DNA of 57,510 nucleotides from a virus. Where the stretch lies: positions 1-57,510 of the IMG/VR virus record IMGVR_UViG_3300025433_000001. One strand, given 5' to 3'. The notes below the pieces were generated by a model that did no database searches, had not been told where the DNA came from, and saw nothing but the letters and a program-made list of their open reading frames with translations. How positions within the stretch are numbered: the first letter of the stretch is position 1; each line of letters starts with the position of its first letter. The position numbers and the translations under genes are program-made. Below are positions 39,745 through 47,543 of this stretch, one piece after another.

Positions 39745-41118
39745 ATGAGCGACAAAGACAAAAACTTCAATGTATCGAATGTATGTTCCCGACCGCCCGC
39801 TCCGTTGTTTAAGGGTGCCGGAAGTGAGATGTACGCTCTGACTACGATCTCCGGGAGTAAAGGCACCACGGAGCCTGCAGGGTCGAACGCGGAAGTTCTC
39901 CAAGGTCAGAAGGTTCTTCCGCCGCCGCTCAACATTAAAGCCGCCCTCGCGCTCAAGGACAAATCACCCCACCACGCTACCTGTATCGTCACCAAGAAGA
40001 ACTGTATAGCAGGCCTTGGTTTCCTGTCTGACAAGGACATCAACAACGACGGCGCGATAGATGCTACCGAGGAGCACGCCGCTGAGGTCGCTTCCCTGCT
40101 CACGGGAGCACCCTACGTTAAATCGGACGCGGACACCGCGCTCGACCCTCGTACTCATTTCGGATTTTCTCCCGAGTTACTGACGGCAGTAGAAGACTTC
40201 CTCGACACCGGCACCGGTTATTTGGAAGTGGTTCGCACAGGGGGGGACATCACATGGATCGGCCACCTTCCTGCGGCATCCGTGCGCTTTGTCCAGAACG
40301 GGCGTCACCTCTATTTCCAAGTCCAAGAAACCGGCGGCGCATTGAAGTACTTCAGTCGTTACGGAGCGGAACACAAAAAGTGGCTCCTTGAAGAAGGCCC
40401 GTACAAAGGATCGACCTCCCACACCGAGGACACCGTATCCGAGGTTATCGTTTTCCAAGAGCCCAGTAATCGCGTTAAATATTACGGCTACCCTTCTTGG
40501 CTCGCGGCGGCAATCGACATCGACCTGCTGAAAAAGGCCAAGCAGTACAAGGCCGATTTTTATCACAATCGCGGCGTGATGGATTTCATTCTTTCTATCA
40601 CCGGTGCGAAGGTAGACGAGGACGATTGGAAAACCATCAACGACAATGTCACCGGCACGTCCGGCGAGGGCAACAACTACAAGAACATGGCACTGAATAT
40701 CGCTAGTCCCGACGCCAAAGTGGAAGCCATCAAGCTCGCCGCCGACATGAAAACTGAAGACCAGTTTACCAAGGATAACGAAACGTTCGCTCTGAACATT
40801 GTTACAGCTCACGGAGTACCGCCTCTGCTCGCAGGTATCCAGATCTCCGGTAAGCTCGGCGCGTCGAACGAGTTCTCAAGCTCGTTGGTAGGCTTCCAGC
40901 TCCTGCGCATCGGCCCAGCTCAGCAGATCGTGCAGAAGGTCTTGGCCTCGACCCTCGGCAACAACGACGAAAACGGGGACTTGAAACTCGAAGAGAACGA
41001 CTTCCGCCTGCGCTCGATCACATCCCAGATCAATCTCGACGGCCTCGACACTCTCGGTAAAATGCACGAAGAAGCCGTGGAAGTAGACCGTGACCTTAAC
41101 GACGGCGTTAAGGACTAA
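39745..41118 (+). CDS. Portal protein (PBSX/HK97-like family), 457 aa
   Basis: Start at ATG 39745 with AAGGGACTATATT; a longer frame starts 27 nt earlier without an SD. Portal hallmarks: NIKAALALKDKSPHHATCIVTKK, LEVVRTGGDITWIGHLPAASVRF, YYGYPSWLAAAIDIDLLKKAKQYKA (the YGxPxW signature), and FALNIVTAHGVPPLLAGI plus the trans-stem part. It forms the dodecameric DNA gate. The position after the tail tip rather than between TerL and protease is atypical. Confidence 0.92.
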   Translation: MSDKDKNFNVSNVCSRPPAPLFKGAGSEMYALTTISGSKGTTEPAGSNAEVLQGQKVLPPPLNIKAALALKDKSPHHATCIVTKKNCIAGLGFLSDKDINNDGAIDATEEHAAEVASLLTGAPYVKSDADTALDPRTHFGFSPELLTAVEDFLDTGTGYLEVVRTGGDITWIGHLPAASVRFVQNGRHLYFQVQETGGALKYFSRYGAEHKKWLLEEGPYKGSTSHTEDTVSEVIVFQEPSNRVKYYGYPSWLAAAIDIDLLKKAKQYKADFYHNRGVMDFILSITGAKVDEDDWKTINDNVTGTSGEGNNYKNMALNIASPDAKVEAIKLAADMKTEDQFTKDNETFALNIVTAHGVPPLLAGIQISGKLGASNEFSSSLVGFQLLRIGPAQQIVQKVLASTLGNNDENGDLKLEENDFRLRSITSQINLDGLDTLGKMHEEAVEVDRDLNDGVKD

Positions 41119-41120
41119 CC

Positions 41121-41747
41121 GTGGCCTACAAAGCACTACTGCCAACGCTCGCGGAGGCCACAGCTACGAAGGCGTTAGCTTTTGCGAGACCGAAGATACT
41201 TAGTAACCAGTTGCGCAGGAGCATATACAAACAACAGAATGCGAGAGGCCCCGCGTCGTGGGCGTTAATCGTGCCTCAATTCTGGGCGACCTACATTCAC
41301 AACGGACGAGGCCCTGTTACTCCGAACACAGCCAAGATATTGGTGTGGTTTCGCAACCCCAAAAACGACCCGCGATTGTTTAACGGCAATTCCCCTATAA
41401 GCCGCTCACAAGTGGTGAAAATGACAAAGGCTCAGTTCGATTACTGGGCGGGGGAGAACCGCAAGAAAATACAGGCGTTCAAAAAGGCCACCGGGAAACG
41501 TGTGCTGACAAGTAGTGAGATTCAGAGCCTTAAACTTCCGATGGTCGTGGCGAAAGTATCTGGCCCGTCGCGCCTGAAAGGGACGAAAGTCTACCCGTTC
41601 TTTTCCAACGCGCCGGGTGGGGGTATGGCGGGGTTTAAGGAGCAGGTGGTCAGGGACATAAAAACCGCCGTGCCCGCTCACATAAGGCTGTCGTTAAGCG
41701 ACGCGGGGCTCGTGGGGTATAAGAAGAAGATTACGTTGAATATCTAA
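41121..41747 (+). CDS. Probable minor head/neck protein after portal, 208 aa
   Basis: A GTG start just after the portal stop (TAACCGTG). A basic, mixed fold with KILSNQLRRSIYKQQNARGP, FWATYIHNGRGPVTPNTAKI and PYKKKITLNI-type ends, reminiscent of HK97 gp10-type neck proteins (the YIHNGRGP stretch). It moves with the portal, so a head-tail joining job is likely. Its last 17 bp overlap the convergent RuvC-like gene. Confidence 0.6.
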   Translation: MAYKALLPTLAEATATKALAFARPKILSNQLRRSIYKQQNARGPASWALIVPQFWATYIHNGRGPVTPNTAKILVWFRNPKNDPRLFNGNSPISRSQVVKMTKAQFDYWAGENRKKIQAFKKATGKRVLTSSEIQSLKLPMVVAKVSGPSRLKGTKVYPFFSNAPGGGMAGFKEQVVRDIKTAVPAHIRLSLSDAGLVGYKKKITLNI

Positions 41748-42336
41748 GTTTCTCAAGTCCCCAGACCGCCAGCCCCAGTGCGTCGGTTAAATCCGCCCAG
41801 TCGCCTGCGTTTACTTTCGCGTCGCCTATAACGTACTGCTCGAAATTGTCAGGGACGGGATAATATTTTTTCTTCGACCCTTCGGACGCTTGCTCGTAGG
41901 GAACGCTCCCACCCTTCATGGTGTACGGGACTTCTAGACGGTCGAGAATACGGCGTTGCTTAATGTCCTTCCGTGTCGTGGCCTTCCATTCCCGAGGGAG
42001 TGGGCAAAGCTTCAGTCGTGCAGGGATCGTCGCTAAACAGGCTCCTGATACCAACGCAAGTGCTACGATGTCCTGTGGACGAGCGCAGGTGCTTCCAGTG
42101 TACCGTGCGTCCTGACCCTCGACCGCTAGGACATCCGCAACGGCAGTGAGTCGTAGTGTGTCAAAGACGACGTTATCGGTGAGCATGGCGATAGATGCGT
42201 CTCGGGACTTCCCGCGCTTCTCACGGATCACCTGAACGGCGAATCCTATAGTTCCGCATTCGTACTGCTTAACGACAGCCACAGCGCAGTTGTGTACGTC
42301 GGGATCTACGCCTATGGATACGAGTGGGTAGCTCAT
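41731..42336 (-). CDS. RuvC-like Holliday junction resolvase, 201 aa
   Basis: RNase H-fold nuclease: first acidic residue in SIGVDPDVHNCAVAVV (Asp11), second in DVLAVEGQDARYTG (Glu), last in DWADLTDALGLAVWGLEKL. The pattern and size match RuvC-family resolvases of phages. It would clear branched replication intermediates before packaging. It is the last gene of the leftward domain, overlaps the upstream 55-aa stop (ATGA), and is convergent with the late operon. Confidence 0.85.
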   Translation of the reverse strand: MSYPLVSIGVDPDVHNCAVAVVKQYECGTIGFAVQVIREKRGKSRDASIAMLTDNVVFDTLRLTAVADVLAVEGQDARYTGSTCARPQDIVALALVSGACLATIPARLKLCPLPREWKATTRKDIKQRRILDRLEVPYTMKGGSVPYEQASEGSKKKYYPVPDNFEQYVIGDAKVNAGDWADLTDALGLAVWGLEKLRYST

Positions 42337-42500
42337 TCTTTTTCTCCAACTTCCAAGGCAACAAGTGCGAGCGACATCGTGCCCAGCTCGCCATACTTTT
42401 CGAGGAGCGCACGGAGTTCCACGGCGGCGGCTTCGACTTTCCCTTTGTCGTCTTCAGGGAGTTCGGAGATCCATCCTTTTAGTATTAACAGTTCGTTCAT
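42333..42500 (-). CDS. Hypothetical acidic helical protein, 55 aa
   Basis: Almost entirely helical (ELPEDDKGKVEAAAVELRALLEK, read in two parts) and acidic. Its stop overlaps the RuvC start (ATGA) and its ATG overlaps the 80-aa gene's stop, so all three are probably co-translated. Function unknown; a small partner of RuvC is a guess. Confidence 0.6.
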   Translation of the reverse strand: MNELLILKGWISELPEDDKGKVEAAAVELRALLEKYGELGTMSLALVALEVGEKE

Positions 42501-42739
42501 ACCCTCACCGCCGACAGTGTAAGGTTCATGCCGTTGCTGAACAGAGAAATCCTATACGAGGGGTACGCCGCTCGGAGGTCGCGGAACGGGGCACTGTACC
42601 GAAAGCTGTCGTGATTATTTAGACGGGTGCCGATGTCCACCTCGTCGAGTTCCCCGTCCAGAACGGCGGCGGCTTTCGCGCAGAACAGTTCAAACTCTCT
42701 TCGGCGAGGGCGTCCCCTTGTTTCATGTCTACTTGTCAT
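42497..42739 (-). CDS. Hypothetical basic protein, 80 aa
   Basis: Basic N-terminus (MTSRHETRGRPRRREFELF) followed by helical and strand elements. The ATG overlaps the stop of the frame upstream (TAATG), indicating that the upstream frame is read by ribosomes. GRPRR resembles a terminase-small-subunit or AT-hook start, but no further match is evident. Confidence 0.6.
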   Translation of the reverse strand: MTSRHETRGRPRRREFELFCAKAAAVLDGELDEVDIGTRLNNHDSFRYSAPFRDLRAAYPSYRISLFSNGMNLTLSAVRV

Positions 42740-42933
42740 TATTCTCCTCGCGTTCTTAAACCTTTATACACCGGAAATCTGAGTGATTTCTTACCGGCCT
42801 CGTCTTCACAATCCTCAAAGTAACGGATCGTCGCGGGTTTTCCTATGTATTTCTCTGTATTTTTTACTGTGGTGACGGGACTTCCTCCATTCGTGCTCCG
42901 ATAAATTTCCGTGCGGCTTTCCGTGCCCAGCTT
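42739..42933 (-). pseudogene. Ligase-OB-tail-like ORF without a standard start
   Basis: The open frame reads TEKYIGKPATIRYFED, then KKSLRFPVYKGLRTRGE and stop. GKxATIRYxE with RFPVxKxLR is the end of the OB-fold domain of small ATP-dependent DNA ligases as I recall it. There is no ATG, GTG or TTG in frame between the stop at 42934-42936 and the motif. CTG at 42928-42930 or a -1 shift from the overlapping 61-aa gene are possible. The stop overlaps the next ATG (TAATG), as for translated genes. Either a remnant ligase tail or a product with unusual initiation. Confidence 0.4.
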
Positions 42934-43049
42934 TTAGTTGTGTACTCGAAGGCATTCGTGCGGGGTACCTTAATGCTCCCGTGTTCGGGTGCCGACGCGT
43001 TCAGGTAGGCACCCTCCGCGAGGCGTACTACGTATCTTTTATTGTCCAT
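42864..43049 (-). CDS. Hypothetical protein, 61 aa
   Basis: AAGAGGTAAACC leader before ATG. The product begins MDNKRYVVRLAEGAYLNAS and has a basic helix (KSWARKAARKFIGARM). Its 3' end overlaps, in another frame, the ligase-tail-like ORF. The N-terminal phrase resembles small phage proteins that start with a YVV-x-GxYL strand pair; function unknown. Confidence 0.6.
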   Translation of the reverse strand: MDNKRYVVRLAEGAYLNASAPEHGSIKVPRTNAFEYTTKSWARKAARKFIGARMEEVPSPQ

Positions 43050-43052
43050 GGT

Positions 43053-43277
43053 TTACCTCTTATGCGCAGGGACGTGCCCGAAGTGGAACTGTCCGCAGTA
43101 CGGACACCTGTACACCCTGAAATCTGCTTTGTCGTACCTGTGCTTTTCTATCAGTTGACGCATAGCCCCCTTCGCTTCTTTACGTGAATGGTGCTGTACT
43201 TTCCCGCGACACTTCCGCTCCCTGTCGTCTTGGTCGGCGGCTACCATTTTCCTCGCTATTCGCGTTGACTCCTTCAC
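43053..43277 (-). CDS. Zinc-knuckle protein, 74 aa
   Basis: Basic and helical (RERKCRGKVQHHSRKEAKGAM), ending in YRCPYCGQFHFGHVPAHKR, where two Cys and two His form a likely zinc site. This C-terminal CPYCGxxHxGH type is common in small phage and bacterial nucleic-acid proteins. ATG overlaps the 159-aa stop by 4 nt. Confidence 0.7.
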   Translation of the reverse strand: MKESTRIARKMVAADQDDRERKCRGKVQHHSRKEAKGAMRQLIEKHRYDKADFRVYRCPYCGQFHFGHVPAHKR

Positions 43278-43753
43278 GCCTTGACCGATTCTTCGATGTG
43301 CTCAATCACGGCGTCGGGCACGTCAACGGTTTCGTAGTCATCGTAGTAGGGGGTACTGTTGTTCCGTTCCTCGAACTCATCTTGGTGCACAACATCTCCG
43401 TCGGCGTACATACGGTATTGGGTTGTCTGATGCCTCTTAATTGCCTCCTCCGTTTTTGTTGTCTTCTTACCGTAGTGAGAAAGCAGATCGAGGAACGCGT
43501 CTAAGGATGACGTGCCCTCTAGGGTGTACAGCTCGACCCGTTGCATACCCCCTTTCGCGTCTTGGAACTGTGTGGACATCCGGCAGTATGTTTGACGGTC
43601 AACCTCTTGCTTGTCGATGCACATGAGGCCTTTCATGTAACTCCCTTCGCACGTCACGGGCACTAGAACCCTCGGGGGACACTCCGCCATGTTCACGAAT
43701 CTCCCGTCCCACGCCCCGCCTACGAACAGTATGCTTTTGTCTCGCTTGTCCAT
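43274..43753 (-). CDS. Hypothetical protein, 159 aa
   Basis: Begins DKSILFVGGAWDGRFVNMAECP, a pattern (GGxxDG) seen in a family of small phage proteins of unknown role. It has a beta-rich middle and an acidic C-terminus. Its ATG overlaps the last base of the polymerase stop, so it is coupled to DNA polymerase. No enzyme motif recognised. Confidence 0.65.
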   Translation of the reverse strand: MDKRDKSILFVGGAWDGRFVNMAECPPRVLVPVTCEGSYMKGLMCIDKQEVDRQTYCRMSTQFQDAKGGMQRVELYTLEGTSSLDAFLDLLSHYGKKTTKTEEAIKRHQTTQYRMYADGDVVHQDEFEERNNSTPYYDDYETVDVPDAVIEHIEESVKA

Positions 43754-46530
43754 TACTTAGCCTCCTTCAACCGCCGCGTGGTATACCTATCGCCGTTAAA
43801 CGACAGCCCCGTGGCCATCCGCTCGAACTGTTCTTTATCTATCCTGATTAGTGTGCCGGACACCTCACCCTCGAACAGGGACTCCCATGCGCAGTAGCTC
43901 TTGGTGTTCGCGAGATAGTAGATTTCCTCCGGTTCATCCCCTTCGATCATATCTTCGTACGGTTTCAGAACGCCGTCCACGTAGTAAGGGAAAGCTCCTT
44001 TGCTCCAGCGGTTCATCAAGCACGCCTCTGTGCCCGCTCGTACGTCGGGGGTGATGATTTCCATACACTCTTTAAGTATGGCTTGCATGCGCTCGACACG
44101 CTCCGTCAGGCGGTCGTCGTCTCGGATCTCGCCGAACAGCTCGTCGTGAATGAAGATCGTCGGGCGCACGTTGGCGGTACCGTCGGCATCGTCCTTGAGG
44201 ATCTCGTCTGTTCCAGAGATGCCACGCATAATTTCACAGGTGCCCAGTAGCGCACCCTCTGCCGAAATCGACTGGAGAGCTTGGCCGTTCGCACAGGCAC
44301 AGAAATCTGTCTTCGCGCGGTGCATCCCGAGCGGCGTGTCGTAGCAGTAAAATTGTTTCTTGTACTTTTTACCGTCCGCGTCTTCCTTGGTTTCTGACGC
44401 GTGGTTCGGGTCGAAGCACCGCTTGCCTACGTGAACGAGATATTGCGCCATTTCGGGGAAGGTCGATTTCCAAATGTTCCGCAGGGTCGAGGCCGTATCG
44501 AGGTCAACTGTAACCCCGTACGTGGCCTTGGCGTACGACACGAAGGTTTTCGGGCCAAGTCCGCCGGGATACCCAAGGCCGGTCGGCTTAGCGAATTTCC
44601 GATAGTAGGCGAAGAAGTCAGCAAGGGTAGGAGCCTCGTCTTTTCCAGTCTCCTTGAAGGTCTCGGCGAATTGTTCCGAGTCGCAAGGCGCGTCGTCCTT
44701 TTTGAACTCAAGGAACAGGTCGTACATATCGTTGGAGGAGCAGTCAGCAACGATGTTCCCGAACCAATGGTCGAGCTCCTTGGCAATGCGGCACCCGAGG
44801 TAGGAGTGAACGTCCTTGCCTTCGTTAATCAGATCCCCGAGCACGGAGTAACCGAACAGGGAGTGACAGGTTTGTGCCGCCGTCCCTAGCTCCATGGCCG
44901 AGAAGTCGATACTGAAAAGCTTATAACCTTCCCGAGGGATCACACACTGCCGAATCCGTGGGTCTACCTGCTGACCGTTCATGGAGGGGAAGGTGTATTT
45001 TTCGTTCTTGCCTTTCCCGCGTTTGTTGGCGTAGGAGCTGGTGCGTCCGGTACGCTTCAACGGACGGAAGCAGGAGTGCACGACATCAGCGGGCGTCTTA
45101 CCTGCGAGCTTACTCATCTCCCCTTCGAGGAACGACGGGCAGTTCTCCATTCCCTCGACCCAATAAAGGCCGGGCAGGTAGGAGGTGATAATCTTCGCAT
45201 ATTTCCGACGCTCCGCGAGCAGTTCAAGCATCGGGTCGAGGATCGCAAACGACGCGAGCCATTCCTTATCTACCGAGACGCGCCACCCTTCTGGTAAACC
45301 GTTCGGCCCGCACAGGAGTTCAGGAACCTCGTTCTGTTTAATCACCCGACCGCGTTCGATGAAGTCCTCGAACAATCCCTCTTCCTTGAGTTTGGCGATT
45401 AGGCTGTCGGACGCCCACACTTCCATCAACGGGTTTTCGAGACCGGCTTTCCAGATGTACGCCCAGAGAGCATTGTTCGACCCCTTCTCCGGCTGTCCGC
45501 CTTTTACTTTCGGAGGGCATCCACAGTCCTTTACGGTCTTGCCGGAATAGTCGGGGTGTTCTTTGTGTCCGTAGCACGTTTCCAGATGTTCCTTGGCACC
45601 GTTTTTGTACGGCATCGGTGGGACGGCTGGAATTACGATTCCTTTTCCGATCCACTTTTTCTGCTCCTTCTTGTCGAGACCCTCGAACGCTTCGAGCGAC
45701 TCGGCTATGAATTCCGCTGTGATCTTCTCGCCGCTGGCTTTGGCGTATTCCGAAATGAACGTAGACAGCACGAGAGGCCGTACAAGGGCAGGGTCGTTGT
45801 AAAGTGTATCAAACTCCTTCGTGACCTCCAGAACGCGCTCCGTGTCCATTCTGTTGCCTCGGGTGGTCATTGTCTGCAAAGCGAAGTGAACCCGTACGCG
45901 GAACCCTTCCGTAACGAACGGATCGTATCCGGTGCGGTCAATCAATTTCTGCCGCTCTACTTCCTGTTCGAGGAACACGAGGAGAGTTCCCTCGGGATCT
46001 TCTTCACCGTATTTGACGAACTCGTCAGGCCATTCCGCCAAGGGCATGTCCATAACAGCTTCGTAGTTCATACGCATCGAGTCGCCGTCTTCTTTTTCTG
46101 CTGACCGGTCGATTCCGAGGTACCGTTTTTCGAGAGCCGCGAGGCTGTATTCGGCCCGTGTCTTTACGCCGTGCAGTTCGATGGTGTCGAGGTCGCCGGA
46201 CGCGGTGAGGTTATAGAGCATCTCGCGGATCATCGTATCGTGGATACGCTCTTCGTCGAGGGCTTTCCAGATGAATGGGATCAGCTCAGGCATATCCTTG
46301 GCGACGACAGACAGGTCGAATGCGGCGTTGTGCGTGACGATGTGCATATCGGGATCGGTGAACATGTCACGGATGTGTTCTTGGTAGTCCGGGCAGAGTC
46401 GGGAGCGCATCCAAGAGAACGGCTTACCCTCTTCGGTCAGGATAGCGAACTGTGCGCAGATAAAATCGGGAACTACTTGGGTCTTTCCGATAAGTTTAGT
46501 CTCGGTGTCAAAAGCGATTATGTTGTTCAT
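43753..46530 (-). CDS. Family A DNA polymerase with 3'-5' exonuclease
   Basis: 925 aa. N-terminal DEDD exonuclease: IIAFDTETKLI (Asp, Glu), THNAAFDLSVV, then VKYGEEDPEGTL. Polymerase motif A SIDFSAMELGTAA, motif B around LGYPGGLGPKTFVSYA, motif C IFIHDELFGEI. A cysteine cluster insertion (HLETCYGHKEHPDYSG, KDCGCPPK) may bind zinc or Fe-S. It replicates the phage genome. AAGGAGACCCAGAA leader. Motif A has M-E-L in place of the usual I-E-L, and motif B is diverged. Confidence 0.93.
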   Translation of the reverse strand: MNNIIAFDTETKLIGKTQVVPDFICAQFAILTEEGKPFSWMRSRLCPDYQEHIRDMFTDPDMHIVTHNAAFDLSVVAKDMPELIPFIWKALDEERIHDTMIREMLYNLTASGDLDTIELHGVKTRAEYSLAALEKRYLGIDRSAEKEDGDSMRMNYEAVMDMPLAEWPDEFVKYGEEDPEGTLLVFLEQEVERQKLIDRTGYDPFVTEGFRVRVHFALQTMTTRGNRMDTERVLEVTKEFDTLYNDPALVRPLVLSTFISEYAKASGEKITAEFIAESLEAFEGLDKKEQKKWIGKGIVIPAVPPMPYKNGAKEHLETCYGHKEHPDYSGKTVKDCGCPPKVKGGQPEKGSNNALWAYIWKAGLENPLMEVWASDSLIAKLKEEGLFEDFIERGRVIKQNEVPELLCGPNGLPEGWRVSVDKEWLASFAILDPMLELLAERRKYAKIITSYLPGLYWVEGMENCPSFLEGEMSKLAGKTPADVVHSCFRPLKRTGRTSSYANKRGKGKNEKYTFPSMNGQQVDPRIRQCVIPREGYKLFSIDFSAMELGTAAQTCHSLFGYSVLGDLINEGKDVHSYLGCRIAKELDHWFGNIVADCSSNDMYDLFLEFKKDDAPCDSEQFAETFKETGKDEAPTLADFFAYYRKFAKPTGLGYPGGLGPKTFVSYAKATYGVTVDLDTASTLRNIWKSTFPEMAQYLVHVGKRCFDPNHASETKEDADGKKYKKQFYCYDTPLGMHRAKTDFCACANGQALQSISAEGALLGTCEIMRGISGTDEILKDDADGTANVRPTIFIHDELFGEIRDDDRLTERVERMQAILKECMEIITPDVRAGTEACLMNRWSKGAFPYYVDGVLKPYEDMIEGDEPEEIYYLANTKSYCAWESLFEGEVSGTLIRIDKEQFERMATGLSFNGDRYTTRRLKEAK

Positions 46531-46548
46531 TTCTGGGTCTCCTTCTGG

Positions 46549-46755
46549 TTAAATGTAATTCCTTATGTTGCTTTGTTTCGGGGCGAGCATTCCACTTTCA
46601 GGTGGCGGGGTACTTGAGACCTTTTTCCCGCCGCAGAGAGGTTTCGGGCAGGTCGCCTCGCCCACCATCACCATCATGCCGCATCGGGAGCAGTAGCCTT
46701 TTAACTTTCCGTCCCGTGAGGGCTTCCTGTTGTCGGTGGGGCGTGTCCTTGTCAT
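46549..46755 (-). CDS. Zinc-ribbon protein, 68 aa
   Basis: Two Cys pairs, YCSRCGMMV and CPKPLCGGKK, make a rubredoxin-like zinc ribbon in a basic protein with a disordered C-terminus. The start overlaps the stop of a 21-aa ORF (ATGA). It lies between tmRNA and polymerase. Possibly a transcription or replication adaptor. Confidence 0.65.
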   Translation of the reverse strand: MTRTRPTDNRKPSRDGKLKGYCSRCGMMVMVGEATCPKPLCGGKKVSSTPPPESGMLAPKQSNIRNYI

Positions 46756-46817
46756 CTCGTAACCCCCAAACGCTTGGGGATTTTTAACAGGTTCCTTACG
46801 GTGTTTGTTTTATCCAT
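46752..46817 (-). CDS. Possible 21-aa leader peptide
   Basis: ATG 46815-46817 after AAAAGGAAGATAAAA opens a 21-residue basic peptide (MDKTNTVRNLLKIPKRLGV). Its stop overlaps the start of the zinc-ribbon gene. An inverted repeat CCCCAAGCGTTTGGGG lies inside it. It could be a translation-coupling leader or chance. Confidence 0.35.
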   Translation of the reverse strand: MDKTNTVRNLLKIPKRLGVTR

Positions 46818-46904
46818 TTTTATCTTCCTTTTCTTCTGTCAAAGCGGCAGGACAGCTTGCTCGGTGCCGCCCCTCGCATCCCCTGTTTCTACCCCCAAAA
46901 GGTT

Positions 46905-47287
46905 TGGAGCTGGCGGGAATCGAACCCGCGTCCTAATCAGCTTCCAATAAAGGTTTACATGTTTTCAGGGTGGCAACTGGTGCCACCTCCACCAACTAGT
47001 TTTATCCGAAACCAGCAAAACGGGTTTCCGTCGGTTTTAGCCCCTCCACGGTCGGACTCCCTTACGGGCACCAGTCTTAGCAGTTCAGGTCGTCGATCCT
47101 CTGGCATCTTCTTCGACCCGTTCATCACACCTCAGTTAAGCGGCGATTGCGAGAGCCGGAGCTCCGCCGATGAATCCTAGAACTTTCGTTTTAGCATTTA
47201 TGTTTTGGACGGCTTTTTACGTGGCCCACCGACCAACCACGACATGAACTTTATTTTCTGTCTAACCAGTCGAAACCAGTCAGCCCC
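46905..47287 (-). ncRNA. ssrA: Phage-encoded tmRNA
   Basis: The leftward transcript starts GGGGCTGACTGGTTTCGAC and ends GGACGCGGGTTCGATTCCCG then CCAGCTCCA. The acceptor stem pairs GGGGCUG with CAGCUCC. The T-arm GCGGG-TTCGATT-CCCGC and the D-loop-like GGTTTCGAC are the universal tmRNA ends. CCA is not encoded. Length is about 383 nt. The predicted tag frame (47195-47136) reads AKTKVLGFIGGAPALAIAA and stops, with ATAAAT before the resume GCT. The -AA end fits ClpXP-type degradation. A pseudoknot-like hairpin GGTGGCACCAGTTGCCACC is near the 3' side. One-piece form. It would rescue stalled ribosomes with host SmpB. Confidence 0.93.
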
Positions 47288-47296
47288 GTTAAATTG

Positions 47297-47479
47297 TTAC
47301 GCCATCGCTCGTGCGATTAGCTTTAGAGTTTTGTAGTAGCCGCGAGAACAGATAGCTATGGCGCGGTCTTCGGCAGTGTTCGATTTCATGGACTTTGCCA
47401 TTTTGCGCTGGCGGCGGTTAGTGCGAATCAACTTAATGATTTTTCTCGCTTCTGAGCTTGGTTGGTATCCGACTATCAT
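47297..47479 (-). CDS. Hypothetical basic protein, 60 aa
   Basis: AAAGGAGACTGAAAAA leader, the same as in the early block 40 kb away (on the linear map). A strongly basic helical protein (IIKLIRTNRRQRKMAKSM, KTLKLIARAMA). The stop lies 10 nt before the 5' end of tmRNA, so they are probably transcribed together and the tmRNA processed out. An RNA-binding partner for tmRNA is a speculation suggested only by charge and position. Confidence 0.6.
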   Translation of the reverse strand: MIVGYQPSSEARKIIKLIRTNRRQRKMAKSMKSNTAEDRAIAICSRGYYKTLKLIARAMA

Positions 47480-47511
47480 TTTTTCAGTCTCCTTTGCTGG
47501 TTAAAGATAAC

Positions 47512-47525
47512 CCTCCCCGGAGGGA
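47512..47525 (-). terminator. Weak hairpin after SSB-like gene
   Basis: CCCTCC and GGAGGG form a compact GC-rich hairpin 19 bp after the stop of the 211-aa gene, followed on the minus strand by TTATCTTT. It may attenuate rather than end transcription. Confidence 0.4.
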
Positions 47526-47543
47526 GGGGGTCTCGGTGATTCC

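Noticed and set aside
46905-46945. Isolated tRNA gene
   Set aside because: The tRNA-like T-arm and acceptor 3' half pair with a GGGGCUG segment 375 nt away, so they belong to the tmRNA; no anticodon arm is present.
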